Origin: Bacillota bacterium
GTDB lineage: Bacteria > Bacillota > Bacilli > Paenibacillales > NBRC-103111
DNA: 9,495 nucleotides
NCBI GenBank assembly: GCA_023393235.1
Contig: JAEWMH010000096.1
Location: 1-9,495 of the forward strand
Direction of reading: 5' to 3'
In this document: positions 1 to 5,021 of the stretch, in pieces
Numbering within the stretch: position 1 is the stretch's first letter
How the letters are laid out: every line of letters starts with the position of its first letter
Made by a program: the position numbers and the translations under genes
The notes under the pieces: generated by a model
What the model was told of the DNA's origin: nothing
What the model saw: the letters and a program-made list of their open reading frames with translations, nothing else
Database searches by the model: none

Positions 1-822
1 GATATGAAGAAGGTGGGCAGGCGGGATATGGGCTTCCGCATTAAGGTGCGGGCTACCAATGAGGTTGGATTATTGGCTTGCGATATTAACCGGGTGATGG
101 ACGAAATGGAGGATATGGCGAAGGATATGGTCAGTACCCAGGCGCGGTTATATGAATCTGAGCTAAGCCAGAAGCAGGCGGAGTATTCTGCCCTGCAAAG
201 CCAGATTAACCCCCACTTCCTGTATAACACGCTGAATTGCATCAGCAGCATCGGGTTGGAATACGGGAGCAGGGAAATTGCGCAGATTACCTCCTGCATG
301 TCCAAGATTTTCCGGTACAGCATCCGAAAGGATGAGCTTGTGCGGATCAGGGAGGAGCTGGACTGCATCCAAGCGTATATGAACATTATCTCTATCCGGT
401 ACGAAAACAAGTTTGACATGGAGATACACGTGGATGAGGCTTTGCTGGAGATGAGCACCCCCAAGATGATTCTCCAACCGATTGTGGAAAATTCCGTGTA
501 TCACGGGCTGGAGCGGATGGATGCCGGCGGTCAGCTCCGGGTCAGGGGGAGTGTGGATGCGCATGGAGACGTATGCTTCCGGATTACGGATACCGGGAAG
601 GGAATGGAGCCGGAGGAGCTGGCCGCCCTTCAGGCCAAGCTGAGCATGGAGAATGCCGAACCTGCGCCAAATGGACAACCCGGAAAAAGCATCGGGTTGT
701 CCAATATCCATAACAGGCTGAGGCTTTTGTTCGGAGAGCGGTATGGCATTGCCATCGAAAGTAAGCCCGGCCAAGGGACAACGGTAACCTTGCGGCTGCC
801 GCAGCTGCCCTCTACACCGTAA
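1..822 (+). CDS. Sensor histidine kinase, YesM/LytS type (5'-truncated)
   Basis: Membrane sensor kinase of a two-component system; only the cytoplasmic C-terminal part is in the window. The reading frame is open to base 1, so the ATG at 4 is probably internal and the start lies upstream. Numbering from that ATG: residues ~1-45 look like the second half of a HAMP domain, ~45-65 like a short helical linker, then a His_kinase domain with the phospho-acceptor in QINPHFLYNTLN (His71). The ATPase domain has an N-box VENSVYHG (~161-168), a G1 box DTGKGM (196-201) and a G2-like box GKSIGLSNIHNRL (~227-239). All catalytic boxes are intact. YesM-like kinases usually pair with an AraC-type response regulator and sense sugars or cell-envelope signals; no response regulator follows, so the partner must be upstream or elsewhere. 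The 3' end overlaps the next, convergent gene by 11 bp. Confidence 0.93.
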   Translation, partial: DMKKVGRRDMGFRIKVRATNEVGLLACDINRVMDEMEDMAKDMVSTQARLYESELSQKQAEYSALQSQINPHFLYNTLNCISSIGLEYGSREIAQITSCMSKIFRYSIRKDELVRIREELDCIQAYMNIISIRYENKFDMEIHVDEALLEMSTPKMILQPIVENSVYHGLERMDAGGQLRVRGSVDAHGDVCFRITDTGKGMEPEELAALQAKLSMENAEPAPNGQPGKSIGLSNIHNRLRLLFGERYGIAIESKPGQGTTVTLRLPQLPSTP

Positions 823-1720
823 TGGCCACCCGGATGTCCTGGGGGTAATTCCCGAAGCCCTTGCCGAACAGGCTGACGCCTCCGCAGTGGGCGGCGGTTT
901 CCGGGCAGGAGATTCGCAGGCGAAGCTCCTGCCCGGCCCGGATATTTAACTGGCTGATCCGGATGCCGGAAAATTGGACACCGTCGATGAAGGTGCCGTT
1001 TTCGGTAATAGACAGCGTTTTTTGCAGTCCATATTGAGTGTCTACCCACCAAGATGGGGTATACAGCCCCCGCCTGCTCCCGAAGTCGCCGGGGCAGGTC
1101 CAGGTGGCAACCTCCAGGCCGTTGACAGCGAAGGTGATGTCAGACGGCCAATTTTCGTTGTAGCGGGGAGCCTCGGAGCAAATCTCCAGGGAAACGGTGA
1201 GGCCGGTGGCAGCCTGGTTTCCCACCAGATAATTCGGTACGCGGTATTCTACGAAGCCGCTGGCAAACCACAGATGCTCGGCTTGGGTGCGCTCCGGGTC
1301 ATCGAAGTAACGTGGGTCATCCATCATGCCGATCCGCTTCTCCGAGGATGCCAGTCCGCAGGTAGGGCGGACTTCATAGGCACTGTATTGGCCAACCGGC
1401 AGGTCCACGGTGAAGCTGTTGCGGTTAGACTGCTCCTCTGTGCCGCTGTCGGTCCGCAGCATGAGGGTCAGCTGGTCCAGCTTCAGTGTGCAGCGTTTCT
1501 GGGTGCCCCGTTTGCCCACCAAATTTTCAGTAGCCACAAGTCCGGTTTCCTCCAGCTTCTGTATATGCTTAGTCATGATGGCGGAGGAAAGACCAAGGGC
1601 TTCCGCCAACTCCCCGATATTGTAGGCCTTCTCATTCAATAGCTCGATTATGCGGACCCGGGTCTCCGAGGAGAAACACTCCAAAACCCGCATGTTGGCT
1701 GTAGTGACATCCAGTTTCAT
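812..1720 (-). CDS. ArsR-like winged-helix regulator fused to C-terminal beta-rich sensor-like domain
   Basis: 302 aa; ATG preceded by AGGAGG with a 9-nt gap. Residues ~10-85 form a winged helix-turn-helix of the ArsR type: SSETRVRIIELLNE helix, then IGELAEALGLSSAIMTKHIQ as the probable recognition unit. No ArsR metal-site motif (ELCVCDL-like) is present, so it is not a metal sensor. Residues ~101-302 are strand-rich with many aromatic residues (HLWFASGFVEYRVPNYL, ATWTCPGDFG, TPSWWVDTQYG), which suggests a beta-sandwich that could bind a carbohydrate; this fold call is inference. Typical metal-sensing ArsR proteins are only ~100-120 aa. It is divergent from the GH2 gene across a 149-bp region with repeated AGTTAA sites, so it most likely controls GH2 and itself, probably as a sugar-responsive one-component regulator. 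Whether it represses or activates is not shown by the sequence. Confidence 0.85.
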   Translation of the reverse strand: MKLDVTTANMRVLECFSSETRVRIIELLNEKAYNIGELAEALGLSSAIMTKHIQKLEETGLVATENLVGKRGTQKRCTLKLDQLTLMLRTDSGTEEQSNRNSFTVDLPVGQYSAYEVRPTCGLASSEKRIGMMDDPRYFDDPERTQAEHLWFASGFVEYRVPNYLVGNQAATGLTVSLEICSEAPRYNENWPSDITFAVNGLEVATWTCPGDFGSRRGLYTPSWWVDTQYGLQKTLSITENGTFIDGVQFSGIRISQLNIRAGQELRLRISCPETAAHCGGVSLFGKGFGNYPQDIRVAITV

Positions 1721-1745
1721 CCATTCACTCCTCCTAGATTCTACA

Positions 1746-1774
1746 ATTATATAACCTAAAAGTTAAATAATCAA
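1746..1774 (-). promoter_or_regulatory. Predicted sigma-A promoter of the ArsR-like regulator
   Basis: On the minus strand, TTGATT (1774-1769) is separated by exactly 17 bp from TATAAT (1751-1746). This is a near-consensus vegetative promoter about 25 bp upstream of the regulator's ATG, giving a short leader that includes the AGGAGG. Its -35 and spacer are overlapped by the AAGTT/AACTT dyad at 1760-1777, which suggests autoregulation. Confidence 0.72.
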
Positions 1775-1777
1775 CTT
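1760..1777. promoter_or_regulatory. Candidate operator 1 (AAGTT-N8-AACTT dyad)
   Basis: Inverted repeat AAGTT (1760-1764) and AACTT (1773-1777), overlapping the -35 and spacer of the regulator promoter. The 7-mer AAGTTAA at 1760-1766 recurs in candidate operator 2 at 1829-1835, and its reverse complement core TTAACT lies at 1812-1817. The shared word supports a common DNA-binding protein, most simply the adjacent ArsR-like regulator. AT-rich sequence makes such words easier to find by chance. Confidence 0.45.
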
Positions 1778-1781
1778 GATG

Positions 1782-1810
1782 TTGACATAAAGAGAGTGGT
1801 TGCTTATCAT
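1782..1810 (+). promoter_or_regulatory. Predicted sigma-A promoter of the GH2 gene
   Basis: Perfect TTGACA (1782-1787), a 17-bp spacer and TATCAT (1805-1810, one mismatch to TATAAT). Transcription would start near 1817, giving a leader of about 53 nt that carries candidate operator 2 and the ribosome binding site GAGGGG (1854-1859). A promoter this strong by consensus fits control by a repressor better than by an activator. Confidence 0.75.
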
Positions 1811-1824
1811 ATTAACTGTAAAGT

Positions 1825-1837
1825 GATTAAGTTAATC
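1825..1837. promoter_or_regulatory. Candidate operator 2: perfect 13-bp palindrome GATTAAGTTAATC
   Basis: GATTAA and TTAATC flank a single G: a perfect odd-length palindrome just downstream of the predicted GH2 transcription start, at about +9 to +21. A protein bound here would block initiation or early elongation. It shares AAGTTAA with candidate operator 1. A further 8-bp palindrome TTACGTAA lies at 1844-1851, of unknown meaning. Confidence 0.5.
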
Positions 1838-1869
1838 ATAACATTACGTAAATGAGGGGAATGTGAGTC

Positions 1870-3639
1870 ATGACACAACCTATCCTGCGGACGGAATACC
1901 CCCGTCCCCAATTCGCCAGAACCGCATGGCAGCATTTAAATGGAGCATGGGAATTTGAATTCGATGATAACCGGGTTGGAGATGCCGGGCAGTGGCATAC
2001 AGGAAACCATGCTTTCAGCAAGCAAATCCAGGTGCCCTTTACCTATCAGAGCAAATTAAGCGGCATCGGGGAAACCGGCTTCCATGATCTGGTCTGGTAT
2101 AAACGCAGCTTCACGGTTCCGGCGGAATGGGCAGGTCAGCAAGTGATCCTGCACTTCGGCGCAGTGGATTACCAAGCCACCGTATGGGTGAACGGACGGC
2201 AGGTTGCGTATCATGAAGGCGGCCATACGCCGTTCCAGGCGGATATTACCCCGGCTCTGCAGGATGGGGCAAACACGGTTGTTGTCCGCGTGGAGGACTT
2301 CAGCAAGGATGTGACCCTGCCGCGGGGCAAGCAATATTGGAAGGAGGACTCCGCCTCCATCTTCTATACCCGGACTACCGGGATCTGGCAGACTGTATGG
2401 CTGGAGCCGGTTGCGGAGCTTCATATCAAGAAGCTGAAGTTCAAGCCGGATATTGACCGCAATGAAATCCAGATCCGCACCTTCCTGAGCCAGGTTCCTG
2501 CCGGCTGCAAGGCAGAGGCGCAAATTGAAATCCGCTTTAAGGATGAGTACCGGTCGGTGACCACCTTCTCGGTGAACCATTCCGAAGAAGCCCGCACCGT
2601 AAGTCTCCATGATTTTAATGATCATGGCCTGGGCCGGTGGTGGTCTCCGGAGCGCCCCAATTTATATGAGGTAACCATTACCTTGCTGGTGGACGGGGTA
2701 GAAACGGACAAGGCGGAAAGCTACTTCGGCATGCGCAAGATTGCTGTGGAATCGGGCAGACTGATGCTGAACAACCGGGCGTATTTTATGCGGCTGGTGC
2801 TGGACCAAGGATACTTCCCGGACGGAATTCTGACTGCCCCCAGCGACGAGGCCTTGAAGCAGGATATTGAGCTGGCCAAGGAAATGGGCTTTAACGGTGC
2901 ACGGAAGCACCAGAAGATCGAGGATCCGCGTTACCTGTATTGGGCGGACCGGCTGGGGTATCTGGTTTGGGGCGAAATGGCCAATGCCTATGCCTATTCG
3001 GAGGAATATGTGCGCAAGGTAACCGCGGAATGGCAGGAGGCGGTGGAGCGGGATTACAATCATCCGGCGCTGGTGGTATGGGTTCCCTTGAATGAGAGCT
3101 GGGGTGTGCCCAATATCCTCATTGATGAACGGCAGCAGCGCCATGCCATGGCCATGTACTATCTGACCAAATCCCTGGATGATACCCGTCCGGTTGTCTC
3201 CAATGACGGCTGGGAGCAAATGACCACGGACCTGCTTACTATCCACGATTACGAGTGGAAACGCGAGGAGCTGGCCAGCCGCTACAGCACTCTGGAGCAG
3301 GCGCTCGGTATGAAGCCCAGCCGCAAGGAACTGTTTGTTGGCGGAACGGTCTATGCAGGCCAGCCGCTCTTGATCACCGAATTCGGCGGCATTGCCTACA
3401 AGAAAAGCGAGTGGGAGGGCTGGGGCTACTCCGGCGCGGACAACGACGAGGATTTCCTGGCGAAGCTCGCCGCGGTGGTAGAGCCCCTGCTGGAAACACC
3501 CGTGATCCAAGGCTTCTGCTACACCCAGCTCACGGATGTGGAGCAGGAGATCAACGGCCTCTTGACCTATGACCGGGTGCCCAAGGTGCCGCTGGAGAAG
3601 ATCAAGGAGATCTTCGGCGGGAAAAACCGGTATTTCTAA
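1870..3639 (+). CDS. Glycoside hydrolase family 2 (beta-galactosidase/beta-glucuronidase-like), intracellular
   Basis: 589 aa retaining beta-glycosidase. Residues ~10-180 form the N-terminal sugar-binding jelly roll, ending in the family signature YTRTTGIWQTVWLE (~166-179); ~181-290 the Ig-like domain; ~295-585 the TIM barrel. The acid/base is Glu409 in WVPLNESWG and the nucleophile Glu504 in LLITEFGG, both in the expected order. The barrel segment GARKHQKIEDPRYLYWAD is also typical. It is shorter than LacZ (~1,020 aa) because the C-terminal LacZ domains are absent, as in many compact GH2 enzymes, so it looks complete. No signal peptide is seen (MTQPILRTEYPRPQ), hence cytoplasmic action on imported oligosaccharides. 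The start is set by GAGGGG 10 nt upstream; the in-phase context offers no better start. It is transcribed alone, divergently from the ArsR-like regulator. Beta-galactosidase, beta-glucuronidase or beta-mannosidase-like specificity cannot be decided from sequence alone. Confidence 0.93.
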   Translation: MTQPILRTEYPRPQFARTAWQHLNGAWEFEFDDNRVGDAGQWHTGNHAFSKQIQVPFTYQSKLSGIGETGFHDLVWYKRSFTVPAEWAGQQVILHFGAVDYQATVWVNGRQVAYHEGGHTPFQADITPALQDGANTVVVRVEDFSKDVTLPRGKQYWKEDSASIFYTRTTGIWQTVWLEPVAELHIKKLKFKPDIDRNEIQIRTFLSQVPAGCKAEAQIEIRFKDEYRSVTTFSVNHSEEARTVSLHDFNDHGLGRWWSPERPNLYEVTITLLVDGVETDKAESYFGMRKIAVESGRLMLNNRAYFMRLVLDQGYFPDGILTAPSDEALKQDIELAKEMGFNGARKHQKIEDPRYLYWADRLGYLVWGEMANAYAYSEEYVRKVTAEWQEAVERDYNHPALVVWVPLNESWGVPNILIDERQQRHAMAMYYLTKSLDDTRPVVSNDGWEQMTTDLLTIHDYEWKREELASRYSTLEQALGMKPSRKELFVGGTVYAGQPLLITEFGGIAYKKSEWEGWGYSGADNDEDFLAKLAAVVEPLLETPVIQGFCYTQLTDVEQEINGLLTYDRVPKVPLEKIKEIFGGKNRYF

Positions 3640-3640
3640 G

Positions 3641-3736
3641 GAGCGTACACAACCCGGTAAAGAGCGTACACAACCCGGATGATGCGTTAACCCTTACGGT
3701 CGCGTACGCAGACATGGTTTAGGCATTAACCCTTAC
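3641..3736. repeat. Short direct repeats after the GH2 gene
   Basis: Two kinds lie together. GAGCGTACACAACCCGG occurs at 3641-3657 and exactly again at 3662-3678 (21-bp period). GCGTTAACCCTTAC at 3684-3697 recurs as GCATTAACCCTTAC at 3723-3736 (39-bp period, one mismatch). An 8-bp palindrome GCGTACGC sits between them at 3702-3709. No coding role is visible. They start directly after the GH2 stop codon, so the distal copies may come from slippage or a small dispersed repeat. Confidence 0.8.
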
Positions 3737-3743
3737 CAATCTG

Positions 3744-3878
3744 CTAACGGACAGAGAAGCCGCTATTTCGCTCAAAAGCATCCGTTTGGCGTTTTCGCGG
3801 ACACAGAGGACGTTATTGCTTGCTTTTCCGCGCCAAACCTGCGCTTTTTGCCCAGATAGCGGATCTCCTGTCCGTTAG
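3744..3878. repeat. 135-bp palindromic intergenic repeat (MITE/REP-like)
   Basis: The ends are CTAACGG and CCGTTAG. The 25-bp arms 3744-3768 and 3854-3878 match at 20 of 25 positions when one is inverted. Inside are two more nested stems: CAAAAGC/GCTTTTTG (3773-3779 with 3843-3850) and GTTTGGCG/CGCCAAAC (3784-3791 with 3831-3838). The centre (GGACACAGAGGACGTTATTG, 3799-3818) again resembles the left arm, giving a third degenerate copy. Both ends, the symmetry and the intergenic placement indicate a small palindromic repeat family; I recall very similar elements in Paenibacillus intergenic regions, but could not search. It lies between the convergent GH2 and AraC genes and its RNA hairpin could limit read-through. 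The rest of the gap (3879-4005) shows nothing I can name. Confidence 0.72.
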
Positions 3879-4005
3879 GTTGAACAAACATCATTTTTGC
3901 CATGAATAAGCGCCCTTCGGTCCGCAAGAATTCCCGTGGCCCAGGGGGCGTAACATCGTCAAGCACTCTGTTGGCGCAAATTATATTTTTGCCTCGCATA
4001 ATCGG

Positions 4006-4893
4006 TCATCCACGGGGAAAACGCTTCATGTATTCGCTTGGCGTCACTCCCGTAATCTGCTTGAATATTCTCCCGAAATAAGTGGGATTGGAGAAGCCCG
4101 CCTGTTCGGCAACGTCTTGGATGGAATCCCGGCGGAGCTGAAGCAGGCGGGTTGCTTCATGTATCCGCAGCATGTGGACGTATTCCACCAGTGTTTTGCC
4201 GGTGGTTTTTTTGAAGAGGTGGCAAAAGTAGTTGGGAGTAAGGCAGCAAATACGGGCGGCCTGCTCCACGGTAATGGGCTCGCGGAAATGCCCGCCCAGA
4301 TGAACCAGCAGGGCATCGATGCCGTTCTCCGGACGCCCAGTCCGCTGTTGGGAACGGGCAATGTGCTCCGCGGACGGATAAACAAGTCCCAACGCGGCAA
4401 GCAGCTCCCCTTTGATCCGCAGCTCGAAGGCTATGGTTCTATGGGCGAATGTATGAAAAATACGCTCCAGGCAGGCCTGAAGAGAGCCGGTCACCGGCAG
4501 CTCCTTTCCGTAAAAGGCGGGAAGCCGGACATCCTCTGACAGCAGCGGCCGGATGTACTGGGCCTCCGTAGAATCCTGCGCCCCCTTCAGCAGCGCTTCG
4601 TTAAAAACCACCGCATACAGCTCACTGCCATGCTCCGTGGGATAAGCAGCATGCATCTGCCTGCGGTTGATCCAAGCGGCCTCTCCCGCGGCCAGCTCCC
4701 GGGAGACGGCGCCAACCTGCACCTGAAAGCTGCCTTGAGTCACCAGGATCCATTCCATATGCTCATGCCAATGGGGCGGGATTATCATCCGGTCCGGAAA
4801 ATGAATATGAAATACATTCGCCGGAAACGTATGATCCGGTATTTCCGTATGCTCCCGCTTCCAAGAATAGAGGCTGCCGTCCGCCTGCAACAT
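4006..4893 (-). CDS. AraC-family transcriptional regulator with N-terminal cupin domain
   Basis: 295 aa from the ATG at 4893. That start has AGGAGG 7 nt upstream (4906-4901) and begins MLQADGSLYSW. The open frame extends further upstream to 5016, but the extra residues would cover the promoter region and have no good ribosome binding site, so they are rejected. Residues ~25-100 are a cupin-type ligand-binding domain with PPHWHEHMEWILV at ~39-51. The C-terminal ~190-292 is the double helix-turn-helix: first unit ITVEQAARICCLTPNYFCHL (207-226), second unit IQDVAEQAGFSNPTYFGRIF (258-277), closed by GVTPSEYMKRF. AraC/XylS proteins of this layout mostly activate sugar-utilisation genes. It is divergent from the GH31 gene, its likely target; the ligand is unknown. 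Confidence 0.92.
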   Translation of the reverse strand: MLQADGSLYSWKREHTEIPDHTFPANVFHIHFPDRMIIPPHWHEHMEWILVTQGSFQVQVGAVSRELAAGEAAWINRRQMHAAYPTEHGSELYAVVFNEALLKGAQDSTEAQYIRPLLSEDVRLPAFYGKELPVTGSLQACLERIFHTFAHRTIAFELRIKGELLAALGLVYPSAEHIARSQQRTGRPENGIDALLVHLGGHFREPITVEQAARICCLTPNYFCHLFKKTTGKTLVEYVHMLRIHEATRLLQLRRDSIQDVAEQAGFSNPTYFGRIFKQITGVTPSEYMKRFPRG

Positions 4894-4921
4894 GGTTTGT
4901 CCTCCTGCCAAAAAACGTAAT

Positions 4922-4950
4922 ATTGTATGGATATCGCGTAATGGAGCACG
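4922..4950 (-). promoter_or_regulatory. Candidate promoter of the AraC-family gene
   Basis: On the minus strand, TACAAT (4927-4922, one mismatch to TATAAT) lies 17 bp from a very poor -35, CGTGCT (4950-4945). The start of transcription would be near 4915, leaving about 20 nt to the ATG with AGGAGG between. The missing -35 and the palindrome lying on it suggest dependence on, or control by, a bound regulator. Confidence 0.4.
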
Positions 4951-4956
4951 TCGTGC
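4946..4956. promoter_or_regulatory. Candidate shared operator: perfect palindrome GCACGTCGTGC
   Basis: GCACG and CGTGC flank one T. The palindrome covers the -35 position of the predicted GH31 promoter (4951-4956) and of the predicted AraC-gene promoter (4950-4945), each at exactly 17 bp from its -10. Many AraC-family proteins bind direct repeats rather than palindromes, so the binding protein is not certain. Confidence 0.45.
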
Positions 4957-4979
4957 CGCCTGTTGGCTTTCGTTATAAT
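4951..4979 (+). promoter_or_regulatory. Candidate GH31 promoter with perfect -10 and no recognisable -35
   Basis: TATAAT at 4974-4979; the hexamer 17 bp upstream (TCGTGC, 4951-4956) does not match TTGACA. A perfect -10 without a -35 is typical of promoters that need an activator, which fits the divergent AraC-family gene. Transcription would start near 4986, leaving a 36-nt leader with GGAGG at 5008-5012. Confidence 0.5.
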
Positions 4980-5019
4980 GGGGGCGTAGCTTCATTATAA
5001 ACTGAATGGAGGCCAACAG
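4960..5019. promoter_or_regulatory. Nested inverted repeats around the GH31 -10 and ribosome binding site
   Basis: Outer arms CTGTTGGC (4960-4967) and GCCAACAG (5012-5019) are perfect complements; inner arms TTATAATG (4973-4980) and CATTATAA (4993-5000) are too. The left inner arm contains the -10 and the right outer arm adjoins GGAGG (5008-5012). If transcription began upstream of 4960, the RNA could fold and mask the ribosome binding site; if it begins near 4986, the repeats act only as DNA. Confidence 0.4.
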
Positions 5020-5021
5020 CT

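Noticed and set aside
163..774. Antisense open frame within the kinase
   Set aside because: The opposite strand encodes the kinase H, N and G boxes without interruption; this is a shadow frame.
791..803. Hairpin TGCGGC-T-GCCGCA near the kinase 3' end as a terminator
   Set aside because: The loop would be one base, there is no T-run after it, and it is inside coding sequence.
974..1642. Plus-strand 222-aa frame opposite the ArsR-like gene
   Set aside because: The minus-strand frame has a clear winged helix, a strong ribosome binding site and a near-consensus promoter; the plus frame has none of these.
2662..3510. Long antisense open frame within the GH2 gene (282 aa)
   Set aside because: It lies wholly inside a gene with intact catalytic motifs and shows no domain of its own; high-GC third positions commonly keep such antisense frames open.
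3772..3999. 75-aa open frame on the minus strand in the intergenic gap
   Set aside because: More than half of it lies in the palindromic repeat, no good ribosome binding site precedes it, and the protein has no recognisable domain. It is best explained as the repeat read by chance.
4894..5016. 41-residue N-terminal extension of the AraC-family protein
   Set aside because: It would run through the divergent promoter region, lacks a good ribosome binding site, and the internal ATG at 4893 has AGGAGG at ideal distance.
5011..5016. TTGGCC on the minus strand as -35 for a second AraC-gene promoter using TATAAT at 4999-4994
   Set aside because: The spacer would be only 11 bp, too short for sigma-A.
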